The notes: a model not told the origin generated them from the letters alone. Shown: positions 44,142-53,101, numbered from the stretch's first letter. The stretch is DNA of 64,000 nt from Mucilaginibacter lacusdianchii (GCF_009770985.1 NZ_WSRW01000001.1:930001-994000); one strand, 5' to 3'. Translations and numbers: made by a program.

Positions 44142-44230
44142 CTAAAAAAAGAAGTGGCAAATTTAATTAAATTACTGAAATACAAATCATGTAATTTCTG
44201 TAAAAAGCTTTAAGTTTCAGTAACAAAACT

Positions 44231-44238
44231 TATTTTTG
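44231..44238 (+). promoter_or_regulatory. -7 promoter element (TATTTTTG) of ndk
   Basis: Exact TAnnTTTG match, 17 nt upstream of the ndk ATG in the divergent spacer with the NrnA-like gene. Confidence 0.55.
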
Positions 44239-44255
44239 CGGCAACTTTAAGAAAA

Positions 44256-44675
44256 ATGGAAACCAACAAAACTTTTACCATGATTAAGCCTGATGCTGTT
44301 GCCAACGGCCACATCGGTGCAATACTTGACCACATCACTAAAGGCGGGTTCAAAATCACGGCTCTGAAATACACTTATTTAAGCCCAGAAAAAGCCGGCG
44401 AATTTTATGCAGTGCATAAAGAGCGTCCTTTTTACGCTGATTTGGTTAAATTCATGTCATCAGGTCCTATTGTGGCAGCTATACTGGAAAAAGAAAATGC
44501 AGTAGCTGATTTTCGTACACTGATTGGTGCTACTGACCCAAGCAAAGCTGAGGCAGGCACTATCCGTGCGCTGTTTGCCAAATCAATTGACGCAAACGCC
44601 GTTCACGGTTCAGATTCTGACGAGAATGCAGCTATCGAAGGCAGCTTCTTCTTCTCAGCTTTCGAAAAATTCTAA
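44256..44675 (+). CDS. ndk: Nucleoside diphosphate kinase
   Basis: A 139-residue enzyme that equilibrates nucleoside triphosphates. The start [17 protein letters not shown] and phospho-accepting H117 in [12 protein letters not shown] are intact. Length is normal. A large hairpin follows its stop. Confidence 0.97.
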   Translation: METNKTFTMIKPDAVANGHIGAILDHITKGGFKITALKYTYLSPEKAGEFYAVHKERPFYADLVKFMSSGPIVAAILEKENAVADFRTLIGATDPSKAEAGTIRALFAKSIDANAVHGSDSDENAAIEGSFFFSAFEKF

Positions 44676-44688
44676 TTGTAACTTCTTT

Positions 44689-44736
44689 GATGTCAGAAGC
44701 AGTGTCACTTAGCTGGACTTAGCTGTTTCTGGCATC
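44689..44736 (+). terminator. Terminator of ndk
   Basis: A 10-bp stem with one wobble pair (GATGTCAGAA and TTCTGGCATC) encloses about 28 nt that contain the repeat TTAGCT twice, followed by TTTTA on the plus strand. Confidence 0.6.
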
Positions 44737-44846
44737 TTTTAGCTTTAGCGCAAGCCATTTTTAGCCTATAGATAATTTTGAGCGCTTTTTGCTCTAAAAC
44801 TGGCTTAATATTTTATCTCCACTAGCTAATAAGGTATATTAGCTAT

Positions 44847-45065
44847 ATGAAACCCGCGTTAAAGTATTTCTTATATTCCGTTACTATCGTATTATTCGTT
44901 TTAGGCAGCTTTGCTTTAATTAAAGCACACCCCGAAGTGCAATTCGTTTTTTATATTCCCGGCGTTTTAATTGTTTTATATGCCGTAATATATGATGATC
45001 TGTTTGCCAGGCCACATCATTTGAGCGCTTTGCGGGCTATGCGTGCTCACGTTAAAGAAAAATAA
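44847..45065 (+). CDS. Small membrane protein of unknown function
   Basis: A 72-residue protein with two hydrophobic helices (about 7-27 and 33-50) and a basic C terminus (LRAMRAHVKEK). I do not recognise the family. Its last 14 bases overlap the end of the convergent DUF721 gene. It has a plausible start and normal composition, so it is probably real. Confidence 0.6.
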   Translation: MKPALKYFLYSVTIVLFVLGSFALIKAHPEVQFVFYIPGVLIVLYAVIYDDLFARPHHLSALRAMRAHVKEK

Positions 45066-45342
45066 TTTCCTCAACCAATTTATCGCCGGCTTCAGCGTTT
45101 ATTTTTTCGATGATTTGCGAACGCATCATCAGCAGCTCGTTTTTAACAATAGACGACTCGATACGCAGAAACATCTTTTTGTTGCTGATGAAAAGCTCGC
45201 TGGTACGGTTAGCTACAGGTTTGCCCACAATATCGGGCCAGGCGGCTATGATACCTGTTTCATCAAACCGGCGTTTAATTTTATAAACGTTGAGCATTTG
45301 CTCAATAGCTTCTTTCATGGTCTTATCGTTCGGCTTGCGCAT
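45052..45342 (-). CDS. DUF721 (DciA-like) protein
   Basis: A 96-residue protein of the DUF721 family, which includes DciA, a loader of the replicative helicase in many bacteria. The family pattern is visible: IIAAWPDIVGKPVANRTSEL then MFLRIESSIVKNELLMM. It overlaps the recF gene by 20 bp, and that pairing is standard in Bacteroidota. A helicase-loading role here is inferred from the family. Confidence 0.88.
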   Translation of the reverse strand: MRKPNDKTMKEAIEQMLNVYKIKRRFDETGIIAAWPDIVGKPVANRTSELFISNKKMFLRIESSIVKNELLMMRSQIIEKINAEAGDKLVEEIIFL

Positions 45343-46435
45343 CTACTTCCCCTCCGGTTACTTTAAATAATTTTACGTCTACTTGTATCTGGTTAAATAT
45401 GGTTTCTACCCTGCTGATGCTGGCATCGGTAATAAACACCTGCCCAAACTCATGGGCCGATACCATTTGCATCAGTTTAGTAATACGCCTTTCATCTAAT
45501 TTATCAAAAATATCATCCAGCAACAACAGCGGCTTAAATCCCTTTTGCTGTTGCAAATAACTGTATTGCGCCAGCTTCAAAGCAATCAAAAAAGATTTTT
45601 GCTGCCCTTGCGAACCAAACTTTTTAAGCGGCATACCGTGGATGCTGAATACCAGATCATCGCGGTGTATACCAGCGGTGGTACGCTCCAGCACACGGTC
45701 TTTTTCAGTAGTTTTAGTCAACCATGACGCAAAGCTACCTTGCAGCAACTGCGATTCATAAACCAGTTCTACGCGCTCGGCTTCTTCGGTAATAAATTGG
45801 TAGTATTTATTAAAAGTACCGGTAAAACTTTCCATAAAAGCCCGGCGCTTTTCAAATATTACATTGCCTGATGCTACTAGCTGTTCATCCAGCACCTCCA
45901 GCAATCCGGGATCAAAGCGACCGGTATCAGCAATACTTTTAAGCAGGGCGTTACGGTTGCCTAGTATCTTATTATAAGCAATCAGCTCGTCGAGGTAATG
46001 ATTATCGGTTTGCGAGATTACGTTATCGATAAACTTACGCCGCTCTTCGCTACCCTCCATGATAATGCTTACATCGTACGGAGATACCATTACTAGCGGG
46101 AACAGACCAATATGGTCGGCCAGGCGCTGATATTCTTTTTTATTACGCTTAAAAATCTTTTTCTGGGCACGCTTTACGGAACACGCTACTGTTTCACGAA
46201 CGTCGTTTTTATCAAACGTACCGTTGAGAATAAAAAAGTCGGTCCCCTGCTTTATCTGCTGACTATCTACCGTATTAAAATAGCTTTTGCACAGCGACAG
46301 ATAGTGTATAGCATCCAACAAATTGGTTTTGCCTGCGCCATTATTACCGGTAAAGGCGTTTACGCCATCGCTAAAAACCAGTTCGGCCTCGGTGTAATTT
46401 TTAAAATTGATAATGGATAGCTGTTGCAGATACAT
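45323..46435 (-). CDS. recF: DNA replication and repair protein RecF
   Basis: A 370-residue SMC-like ATPase that loads RecA at single-strand gaps. Walker A is GNNGAGKT (30-37, followed by NLLDAIHYLS), the signature region is KKFGSQGQQKSFLIALKLAQ and Walker B is PLLLLDDIFDKLDE. Length is normal for the family. It is co-transcribed with the overlapping DUF721 gene. Confidence 0.96.
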   Translation of the reverse strand: MYLQQLSIINFKNYTEAELVFSDGVNAFTGNNGAGKTNLLDAIHYLSLCKSYFNTVDSQQIKQGTDFFILNGTFDKNDVRETVACSVKRAQKKIFKRNKKEYQRLADHIGLFPLVMVSPYDVSIIMEGSEERRKFIDNVISQTDNHYLDELIAYNKILGNRNALLKSIADTGRFDPGLLEVLDEQLVASGNVIFEKRRAFMESFTGTFNKYYQFITEEAERVELVYESQLLQGSFASWLTKTTEKDRVLERTTAGIHRDDLVFSIHGMPLKKFGSQGQQKSFLIALKLAQYSYLQQQKGFKPLLLLDDIFDKLDERRITKLMQMVSAHEFGQVFITDASISRVETIFNQIQVDVKLFKVTGGEVDAQAER

Positions 46436-46522
46436 AAAGCGGGTTCAAAGTTAGCACTTAGCGGCGTGCATTTATTAACATTGTGAATTTAAAAGCAGCC
46501 GAAATATTTTAAAATTTTACAA

Positions 46523-46553
46523 TTGTTAAAACATTTTGAAAATTGTATTTTTG
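46523..46553 (+). promoter_or_regulatory. Promoter of the TPR-protein gene
   Basis: TTG (46523-46525) followed after 20 nt by TATTTTTG (46546-46553), an exact TAnnTTTG. The chosen ATG lies 16 nt further on. Confidence 0.6.
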
Positions 46554-46569
46554 CAAACTTAATTTTAGC

Positions 46570-47253
46570 ATGGAAATGTCAAAGACAGAGGAGAATACAA
46601 AAGTTGCAGCCGAGCAAAAGATTTATGGGCAAACAGGCGGCTTTGTAAAAGAGAACCAAAAAAGCCTTTTATTTATTGGTGCGGCCATTGTTGCACTTGT
46701 AGTAATCTATATTGCTTACCAGAAACTTTACTTGGCTCCGCGCGAAGTTGAAGCAGCCGACCAGATGCATGTTGCGCAGGAATCGTGGAAAAATAAGGAT
46801 TGGGATAAAGCATTAAAAGGCGACGGCAGCTACCCTGGCTTTGAAACCATCATTGATAAATACAGCAATACCAAAGCTGCAAACCTGGCTTACTATTATG
46901 CCGGTACTGCTTACCTGAATAAAGGCGAGTACCGTAAAGCTATTGAAAACCTGACCAACTACCGCGGCGATGATAATATGGTTGCGGCAGAAGCATTAGG
47001 CAGCACCGGTGATGCCTATGTAGAATTAAAAGACTACGATAAAGCGGAAACCTACTTTAAAAAAGCGGTAGATAAAGCACAAAATAAATTCCTTTCTCCG
47101 TTTTACCTGAAAAAATTAGGACTGGTTTACGAGGCCAGGAAGGACAACAAATCGGCCGCCGAAAGCTACAAGAAAATAAAGGATGAATATCCGGAAAGTG
47201 CCGAAGCACAAAACATTGACGAATACATTTCACGTGCAGAAGCCAGCCTATAA
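46570..47253 (+). CDS. Membrane-anchored tetratricopeptide-repeat protein
   Basis: A 227-residue protein. After a short cytoplasmic start there is one membrane helix (SLLFIGAAIVALVVIYIAY, about residues 31-49). The rest carries TPR units (AYYYAGTAYLNKGEYRKAIE; GDAYVELKDYDKAETYFKKA; LGLVYEARKDNKSAAESYKK). The shape resembles YfgM-like or outer-membrane-assembly TPR proteins, but the partner is unknown. The frame opens 9 codons earlier with TTG inside the promoter; the ATG at 46570 is preferred. Confidence 0.85.
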   Translation: MEMSKTEENTKVAAEQKIYGQTGGFVKENQKSLLFIGAAIVALVVIYIAYQKLYLAPREVEAADQMHVAQESWKNKDWDKALKGDGSYPGFETIIDKYSNTKAANLAYYYAGTAYLNKGEYRKAIENLTNYRGDDNMVAAEALGSTGDAYVELKDYDKAETYFKKAVDKAQNKFLSPFYLKKLGLVYEARKDNKSAAESYKKIKDEYPESAEAQNIDEYISRAEASL

Positions 47254-47263
47254 AAGCTGGCTT
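47240..47263 (+). terminator. Terminator overlapping the TPR gene stop
   Basis: An 8-bp stem AAGCCAGC/GCTGGCTT with an 8-nt loop that contains the stop codon, followed by TTGCCTTTTT on the plus strand. Confidence 0.65.
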
Positions 47264-47308
47264 TTGCCTTTTTATAATACTTGCCTCTTATAAAACTTTT
47301 AACACATT

Positions 47309-47806
47309 ATGGCTACCCAACTTAAAAACCTTTCCGACTTTTCGAATACTACCATACCAGATGCTGCACCTTACCGCTTTGGCATTGTTGTAGCCGAGTG
47401 GAATGCCAAAATTACCGGCGCACTATACGAAGGTGCTTACCAAAGCCTGGTTGATAACGGTGTACTGGTTGATAACATTTTTACCTATAGCGTAGCCGGC
47501 AGCTACGAATTAATTTCAGCAGCTGATATTTTATTGAAACATAAAGAACTGGATGCCGTAATATGCCTTGGTTGCGTGATACAAGGTGAAACCAGGCATT
47601 TTGATTTTATTTGCCAGGCTGTTGCCAATGGAATAAGCAATGTTTCGTTAAAATACGAGAAACCCGTTATCTTTGGTGTGTTAACCACTGATAATGAGCA
47701 ACAAGCAATAGACAGAGCCGGAGGGAAGCATGGGAACAAAGGAGTTGAAGCTGCTGTTACTGCAATCAAGATGGCTGACTTTGCAAAACAATTGAAATTG
47801 AGTTAA
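47309..47806 (+). CDS. ribH: 6,7-dimethyl-8-ribityllumazine synthase
   Basis: A 165-residue riboflavin-pathway enzyme that joins the pyrimidine and the four-carbon butanone phosphate. Motifs are VVAEWNAKITGALYEGA, YSVAGSYELISAADILL (with S/A-G-x-E), CLGCVIQGETRHFDFIC with its catalytic His, and GVLTTDNEQQAIDRAGG. The other rib genes are not in the window. It may share a transcript with the tiny lipoprotein gene downstream. Confidence 0.97.
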   Translation: MATQLKNLSDFSNTTIPDAAPYRFGIVVAEWNAKITGALYEGAYQSLVDNGVLVDNIFTYSVAGSYELISAADILLKHKELDAVICLGCVIQGETRHFDFICQAVANGISNVSLKYEKPVIFGVLTTDNEQQAIDRAGGKHGNKGVEAAVTAIKMADFAKQLKLS

Positions 47807-47839
47807 AGAAGAGAAAACAGCATCAAGTATTAACAACAG

Positions 47840-47950
47840 ATGAAAAAAGTGATTTACATTGGTTTGGTAGCCGCACTGCTTAGCAGCTTTGCATCATGTT
47901 CTAACAAACTGTGCCCGGCTTACGGCTCTTACCCTCGCCGCGGACGCTAA
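47840..47950 (+). CDS. Tiny lipoprotein, 36 residues
   Basis: A short ORF 33 bp after ribH. MKKVIYIGLVAALLSSFASC is a complete lipoprotein signal with Cys at 20. The mature peptide would be only 17 residues, containing NKLCPAYGSYPRRGR. Signal-peptide form, position and the ending before the next promoter all argue for a real gene. The CPAYxxYP motif reminds me of other short Bacteroidota lipoproteins, but I cannot confirm this. Confidence 0.65.
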   Translation: MKKVIYIGLVAALLSSFASCSNKLCPAYGSYPRRGR

Positions 47951-48013
47951 TTAAAGTGTCATTTTATAAAATCAGCAAAACCTATCTCAATCGTTAAGTG
48001 TAATTTTGGGATA

Positions 48014-48021
48014 TAACTTTG
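48014..48021 (+). promoter_or_regulatory. -7 promoter element (TAACTTTG) of ytxJ
   Basis: Exact TAnnTTTG match, 10 nt before the ATG. A second match (TAATTTTG) lies at 48001-48008. Confidence 0.5.
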
Positions 48022-48031
48022 TATTTTTTAT

Positions 48032-48361
48032 ATGAATTGGACCGCATTAAATTCGGCAGATCAGTTAAGTGAGATTAAACAACAACCGGGCTATAGCTTA
48101 ATTTTTAAGCACAGCACCCGTTGCTCAATCAGTATGATGGCTAAACGCCGCTTTGAGTTGGATTGGGATAAACTGCCTGCCGATATGCCCTTATACTTTT
48201 TGGACCTGATCAAGAACCGCGATCTGTCAAACCAGATTGCCAGTGATTTTCAGGTACACCATGAATCACCACAATTGCTGCTGATTAAAGACGGTGAGTG
48301 CGTATTAGACCAATCGCACGGCGCTATTTCGGTTGAAGAAACGCTGGAAGTAATAGCTTAA
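48032..48361 (+). CDS. ytxJ: YtxJ-family bacillithiol-associated thioredoxin-like protein
   Basis: A 109-residue thioredoxin-fold protein of the DUF2847/YtxJ family. The single active-site Cys is C31 in FKHSTRCSISMMAKRRFE, followed by YFLDLIKNRDLSNQIASDF and a cis-Pro region HHESPQLLLI. YtxJ is associated with bacillithiol chemistry, so it suggests the organism makes bacillithiol. The redox role is inferred from the family. Confidence 0.9.
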   Translation: MNWTALNSADQLSEIKQQPGYSLIFKHSTRCSISMMAKRRFELDWDKLPADMPLYFLDLIKNRDLSNQIASDFQVHHESPQLLLIKDGECVLDQSHGAISVEETLEVIA

Positions 48362-48366
48362 TCTTT

Positions 48367-48462
48367 TAGAGCCAGGCACCAAGAGCCAAGACTGACTTGG
48401 ACAGTTTGTACATGATTGTAATGTAAAAAGTCTTGACTCCTGGCGCTTGTTTCTTGGTTCTA
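48367..48462. repeat. Imperfect palindromic element with AGAGCCA-type units
   Basis: The left arm (48368-48393) is built from degenerate AGAGCCA/CACCAAG units ending CCAAGACT. The right arm (48429-48462) reads as a related sequence on the other strand, starting AGTCTTGACTC and ending CTTGGTTCT. About 35 nt lie between. It fills the ytxJ-lipA gap. It may be a member of a dispersed palindromic family; no second copy was seen here. Confidence 0.5.
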
Positions 48463-48475
48463 CTTTTAAAATACC

Positions 48476-48483
48476 TATTTTTG
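48476..48483 (+). promoter_or_regulatory. -7 promoter element (TATTTTTG) of lipA
   Basis: Exact TAnnTTTG match, 4 nt before the lipA ATG; the transcript may be leaderless or nearly so. Confidence 0.4.
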
Positions 48484-48487
48484 TATC

Positions 48488-49366
48488 ATGATAGATTTGC
48501 CGGTAATTCCCGCTAACCAGGTTCAGCGTAAGCCTGATTGGTTAAGGGTAAAACTTCCTGTGGGTAAAGAATATGCACATGTGCGCAGTTTGGTGGATAC
48601 CCACAAGCTACACACTATATGCGAGAGTGGTAATTGCCCTAACATGGGCGAGTGCTGGGGGGCCGGTACGGCAACTTTCATGATTTTGGGTAACATCTGT
48701 ACGCGCTCCTGCTCATTCTGTGCGGTGGCCACCGGCCGCCCGCTGGCCGTAGATATGGACGAGCCTAACCGCGTGGCTACCTCGGTAAAATTGATGCAGG
48801 TAAAACACTGCGTAATTACCTCGGTTGACCGTGACGACCTGAAAGATGGCGGTTCTACCATTTGGGCCGAAACCATCAATGCTATCCGCCGCGAAAGCCC
48901 GGAAACTACTTTAGAAACTTTATTGCCCGACTTTAAAGGCAATTGGGACAACCTGGCCCGCGTATTAGCTGTACGCCCCGAAGTAGTTTCACATAACCTG
49001 GAAACCGTACGCCGCCTTACACGTGAGGTACGTATCCAAGCCAAATACGATCGTAGTTTGGAATGCTTAAAGCATATTTCAGAATCGGGTTTACGCACTA
49101 AATCGGGCATTATGCTGGGTTTAGGCGAGCGCGAAGAGGATGTGCTGGAAGCTATGCAAGACTTGCTGAATGCAGGCGTGCATATTTTAACACTAGGTCA
49201 ATACCTGCAACCAACCCGCAACCACCATCCGGTGATTGACTGGATTACGCCCGATCAGTTTAACTATTACAAAGAAGTTGGCTTAAACATGGGCTTTAAA
49301 TATGTAGAAAGCGGTCCGCTGGTACGTTCTTCGTATCATGCTGAAAAACACTTATTTGAAATATAA
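48488..49366 (+). CDS. lipA: Lipoyl synthase
   Basis: A 292-residue radical-SAM enzyme that inserts two sulfur atoms into protein-bound octanoyl groups. The auxiliary-cluster cysteines are C45, C50 and C56 in [13 protein letters not shown]. The radical-SAM CxxxCxxC is C71, C75, C78 in CTRSCSFC. The C-terminal Ser ligand is in [11 protein letters not shown]. Length is normal. The ECF sigma gene follows by 32 bp but with a different function. Confidence 0.98.
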   Translation: MIDLPVIPANQVQRKPDWLRVKLPVGKEYAHVRSLVDTHKLHTICESGNCPNMGECWGAGTATFMILGNICTRSCSFCAVATGRPLAVDMDEPNRVATSVKLMQVKHCVITSVDRDDLKDGGSTIWAETINAIRRESPETTLETLLPDFKGNWDNLARVLAVRPEVVSHNLETVRRLTREVRIQAKYDRSLECLKHISESGLRTKSGIMLGLGEREEDVLEAMQDLLNAGVHILTLGQYLQPTRNHHPVIDWITPDQFNYYKEVGLNMGFKYVESGPLVRSSYHAEKHLFEI

Positions 49367-49398
49367 GTTGTAACATAATATTCTATATATTTACAACG

Positions 49399-49950
49399 TT
49401 GGCTAAGAAGCATAAAATAAACCTTTCGGAAGATGAACTGATATCAGCTTTGCGCCGTCATGAAAAAGTGGCGGCCGAAGCCTTGTATGATATGTATTCG
49501 GCCTCGTTATACGGCGTTATTTTCCGTATTGTGAATGACACCACTACCGCCGAAGACGTACTGCAAGAGGTATTCGTAAAAATATGGAATTCTGCCGGCT
49601 CATACAGTGCCGACAAAGGCCGCTTGTTTACCTGGATGCTTAACATCGCCCGAAATTTGGCCATCGATAAAATTCGTTCCAAGGATTTTAAGAACCAGTT
49701 TAAAAACCAGGAGCTTGAAAATAACGTAGGTTATATTGACCTGCATAACAGTACTGTTTACAAACCTGAGTTGCTGGGCGTAAAAGATTTGGTTGAAACG
49801 CTTAGACCCGAGCAAAAATCAATATTGGATTTAATATATTTTAAAGGCTATACCCATACCGAAGCAGCAGAAGAACTGGGAATACCTTTAGGCACTATCA
49901 AAACCCGTTTACGTACAGCCATATTGCAGTTAAGGAAACATTTTAATTGA
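49399..49950 (+). CDS. ECF sigma factor (SigK/RpoE-like)
   Basis: A 183-residue ECF sigma factor. Region 2 (LYDMYSASLYGVIFRIV; TAEDVLQEVFVKIWNSAG; FTWMLNIARNLAIDKIRSK) and region 4 (LDLIYFKGYTHTEAAEELG; IPLGTIKTRLRTAILQLRK) are complete. No ATG is available upstream in frame, so the start is TTG at 49399. It overlaps the anti-sigma gene, a classic translational coupling. Confidence 0.92.
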   Translation: MAKKHKINLSEDELISALRRHEKVAAEALYDMYSASLYGVIFRIVNDTTTAEDVLQEVFVKIWNSAGSYSADKGRLFTWMLNIARNLAIDKIRSKDFKNQFKNQELENNVGYIDLHNSTVYKPELLGVKDLVETLRPEQKSILDLIYFKGYTHTEAAEELGIPLGTIKTRLRTAILQLRKHFN

Positions 49951-50780
49951 GCGTGGAAGATATTAAGGCATATATTGAATCAGGGGTGTTGGAGCTTTAT
50001 GTTCTGGGCGATTTAAGCGCAGAAGAAAGAGCAGATGTGGAGGCTATGGCTTTAAAATATCCGGAGGTAAAAGCAGAACTACAGGATATAGAACAAGCCG
50101 CCCAGTTATATGCCGATGTACACGATATTGAAACAGGTGATGATCTTCGCAACCGGGTACTGAACAGCCTAATGACTAATTTAGGCGATGACCGTAATTT
50201 TACCAAAGGCCATTATGGCCAGCCAGAAACGCCAGTACATTCTATAACTGGGCAGGCTACTCCTACTACCAGTGTTTTTTATAAATATGCTTTTGCGGCC
50301 AGTTTGCTGCTGCTATGCTTGTGCGGCGGTGCTTTAGCTATCGTTTCAAAACGTTTACAAAGCGCTAATCAACAACTGGTAACCTACCAATTGCAAAATC
50401 AAAAATTTAGTAAGCAGGTAAAATATATGGATCAGGAAATATCTGTTTTCCGCGATCCGTCTTTTCAGTTTATTAAGCTTAAAGGTAATACGTCATCCAA
50501 CAGTTTAACCGTAGCCTGGAGCCCTAAACGCAAAAAGGTAATGGTAGATATGACCAGTGCTGCATTACCGGCTACTGATAAAAACCACCAATATCAGCTT
50601 TGGGCTATTGCCAATGGCAAGCCAGTTGACTTAGGCATGATTGATGCAACTAAAGCCGACTCTGCCGATATGATGGAAATGAAACCAGCCGAGCAGGCAC
50701 AAGCCTTTGCGGTTACTTTAGAGCCCAAAGGCGGCAGTGCCAAACCTACCACTCCACCGCTGGTTATTGCATCACTGTAA
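49947..50780 (+). CDS. RskA-type anti-sigma factor
   Basis: A 277-residue membrane anti-sigma factor. The N-terminal cytoplasmic helices (DIKAYIESGVLELYVLGDLS, ERADVEAMALKYPEV) bind the sigma factor. One membrane helix (about residues 109-131, FAASLLLLCLCGGALAIVS) is followed by a periplasmic RskA C-terminal domain (VMVDMTSAALPATDKNHQYQ; LWAIANGKPVDLGMID). There is no zinc-binding HxxxCxxC motif. The start is TTG overlapping the sigma stop, or GTG two codons on. It controls the sigma factor encoded just upstream. Confidence 0.9.
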   Translation: MSVEDIKAYIESGVLELYVLGDLSAEERADVEAMALKYPEVKAELQDIEQAAQLYADVHDIETGDDLRNRVLNSLMTNLGDDRNFTKGHYGQPETPVHSITGQATPTTSVFYKYAFAASLLLLCLCGGALAIVSKRLQSANQQLVTYQLQNQKFSKQVKYMDQEISVFRDPSFQFIKLKGNTSSNSLTVAWSPKRKKVMVDMTSAALPATDKNHQYQLWAIANGKPVDLGMIDATKADSADMMEMKPAEQAQAFAVTLEPKGGSAKPTTPPLVIASL

Positions 50781-50782
50781 TT

Positions 50783-51379
50783 TTAAGGGATAAGCCAAGT
50801 GCCTTGCCAAGCGCCGCTAGGCTGTAAGGTAAACTGTGCCCGCCGGTTACCTGTAGGGCTTAGTTTTAGATATTCCATTTGTTTTACATCAATAACTACT
50901 ACCGCAAAATTTTCATAACCGTCTGGTGTATCACCATTACTTTGTGGGCTTGCTAAATATGACAGGCCGTCGTCTGGCTGTTCAATAGCTGTTGAAGGTG
51001 CCGGTTTTGCTAAATAGGACTTCTGCCCTTTGTAGCCCTCAACTTTCCAATTATGCTGTGCTACTTCATCTCGGTAATGAATGGTAGCCACGCCTTTGAA
51101 AATGAGCTGTATTTGGGTAGCCGGATTATAACCGCAAACAGTTAAACGATTATGACTACTTATTTGACTAACCTTTGGCGAACGGTAATCAGTGAAAAAC
51201 ACAAGTTGTTGCTCGTTAAAACCTATTTTTCTGAGCACTACAGTGTAAGCGTTGACATATTCATCTGCAATATGCGAGATAGTTATATTACGAAATGCTG
51301 AGTTGATGTGACCATTGCCATTAGTTAACCCATTCCAGCTATTTGCCAGTATCTGATACATACTTTTATCCATTAGCAT
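50783..51379 (-). CDS. Pyridoxamine 5'-phosphate oxidase-like flavin-binding protein
   Basis: A 198-residue split-barrel protein. The segments ISHIADEYVNAYTVVLRKIG, LVFFTDYRSPKVSQI and LTVCGYNPATQIQLIFKGVA match the FMN-binding core of the PNPOx-like superfamily, and the C-terminal half (WKVEGYKGQKSYLAKP) the dimerisation part. The conserved PdxH substrate residues are not evident, so it is probably not PdxH. The substrate is unknown. Confidence 0.75.
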   Translation of the reverse strand: MLMDKSMYQILANSWNGLTNGNGHINSAFRNITISHIADEYVNAYTVVLRKIGFNEQQLVFFTDYRSPKVSQISSHNRLTVCGYNPATQIQLIFKGVATIHYRDEVAQHNWKVEGYKGQKSYLAKPAPSTAIEQPDDGLSYLASPQSNGDTPDGYENFAVVVIDVKQMEYLKLSPTGNRRAQFTLQPSGAWQGTWLIP

Positions 51380-51490
51380 ATACTTTTTATAAATTTCACA
51401 AGACCATTAAATAATTGTAACGTTTTCACCAAAACTGCATCTTAATGATAATTAACAAGTATTAGTGTTCTTTATAAGGTCAGTTAATAT

Positions 51491-51526
51491 AAAAAACGGT
51501 TGTTCGGATACTTGCAACCGTTTTTT
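51491..51526 (-). terminator. Terminator of nnr
   Basis: A perfect 12-bp stem AAAAAACGGTTG/CAACCGTTTTTT with a 12-nt loop and a T-run on the minus strand, directly at the nnr stop. Confidence 0.88.
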
Positions 51527-53031
51527 TATGCAGTAAGCTTAGCCATTGTAGCAGGTAACTTAGCTGCCACCTGACCCGGCAACACTACATGCAGGCGGTT
51601 AGGTAAAGCCAATTCGTCACCCGCCTTGCCGTGTATATAAATACCTGCCAAACAAGCTTCAACCGGCGAATACTTTTGTGATAATAATGACGTGATAATG
51701 CCGGTCAGCACATCGCCCATACCGCCGGTGGCCATAGCGGCATTACTTGTTGAATTAAAATACAATTTACCATCGGGTGTACCTGTAATAGTATAATCAT
51801 TCTTCAGCACAATATAAATGTTCAGTTCTTTAGCTTTTTGCTGCAAGGTTTGCAAACGTTGCCACCAATTGGTATGATCGCCAAACAAGCGGTCGAACTC
51901 TTTCATGTGCGGTGTAATAATACTGCCTGCTGGCAGTTGTCTCACTAACTCATGATGCTGAGATAATAAGTTCAGTGCATCCGCATCCAGTACCAGCGGC
52001 TTATTATAATTTACCAAAATATCAGTTAATAAAGCCAAAGCATTTTCGTCTTTACCTAAACCGGGGCCTATACCTATAGCGCTGAACTTTTCATAGTCTA
52101 TATCAGGTAAATCATTGCCTTGACGAACGATAGCCATTACCTCTGCTTGATAGCTGTTTAAGGCCGTTAAACCAGCTTCAGGTATACAAGCTGTTGTTAA
52201 CCCGGCACCTGCATATACACAAGCTGATGAGCACAACAGTGCGGCTCCCATGGTTTGCGCTTGGCCAGCTACCATTAGCGCATGGCCAAATGTACCTTTG
52301 TTACTGAATTTATGCCGGGGCTTTAAAATAGCTTTAATATCCTTTTCTTCAACAAACTGGTAAGGCGAGCTGAGCGACTGTATATAACCCTCATTCAATC
52401 CGATATTTACTACCTCCCAACAATTTATAAACGCACCCGATTCGGGCAGTAAAAAGTTAAGCTTCGGTTGCTGAAAGGTAATTACCAAATCAGCCCTTAA
52501 TACGGTTGCCTCTTTATCTACATCGCCTTCGGTTAATAGTCCGGTTGGTACATCAACAGCCACTACCGTTTTGTTGAGCATATTCAAATGCTTTACCAAT
52601 TTTTCGTAATCACCACTTAAAGGTTTATTAAGGCCGCTGCCCAATAAGGCATCAATCAATATGCTGCTATCTTCGGGCGGAAAGCTTTCGTCTTTGTTGA
52701 TTTCCAACAACGGAACTTCAGTTTGTTGCAGGAGTTGAAAGTTAGTGTTAAAATCGTCAGTTGCTTTATTTGAGAAACGGGCTACTTTCACATTCAACTG
52801 GCCATAGCCATGCCCGTTTAAAATGCGCGCTATAGCCAAGCCGTCTCCCCCATTATTTCCTGTGCCGCAATACACTGATATGGCCTGCCTTTTGTCTGGA
52901 AAATGATTAATAAACCAGCTCACAAAAGCTTTAGAAGCCCGTTCCATTAAATCAATTGAAGTGATAGGCTCATGTGCTATGGCATGAGCATCAACCTCGT
53001 GTATCTGTGCTGAGGTAAGTAAGGGAATCAT
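51526..53031 (-). CDS. nnr: Bifunctional NAD(P)H-hydrate epimerase / ADP-dependent dehydratase
   Basis: A 501-residue repair enzyme that restores damaged NAD(P)H hydrates. The N-terminal YjeF epimerase domain (about 1-215) has VYCGTGNNGGDGLAIARIL. The C-terminal carbohydrate-kinase-like dehydratase domain (about 225-498) has GIGPGLGKDENAL, SIITPHMKEFDRLFG and ATGGMGDVLTGIITSL. Both active sites look complete. It is a monocistronic unit. Confidence 0.96.
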   Translation of the reverse strand: MIPLLTSAQIHEVDAHAIAHEPITSIDLMERASKAFVSWFINHFPDKRQAISVYCGTGNNGGDGLAIARILNGHGYGQLNVKVARFSNKATDDFNTNFQLLQQTEVPLLEINKDESFPPEDSSILIDALLGSGLNKPLSGDYEKLVKHLNMLNKTVVAVDVPTGLLTEGDVDKEATVLRADLVITFQQPKLNFLLPESGAFINCWEVVNIGLNEGYIQSLSSPYQFVEEKDIKAILKPRHKFSNKGTFGHALMVAGQAQTMGAALLCSSACVYAGAGLTTACIPEAGLTALNSYQAEVMAIVRQGNDLPDIDYEKFSAIGIGPGLGKDENALALLTDILVNYNKPLVLDADALNLLSQHHELVRQLPAGSIITPHMKEFDRLFGDHTNWWQRLQTLQQKAKELNIYIVLKNDYTITGTPDGKLYFNSTSNAAMATGGMGDVLTGIITSLLSQKYSPVEACLAGIYIHGKAGDELALPNRLHVVLPGQVAAKLPATMAKLTA

Positions 53032-53101
53032 ATACAGATTTAAAGGAAAATAAACAGGTAATTGTTTACAATTTGCATTATTTACAAATATCTACCAACA
53101 A

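Noticed and set aside
48523-49110. 195-codon minus-strand ORF opposite lipA
   Set aside because: The lipA protein is unmistakable; the opposing frame is open only because of codon bias.
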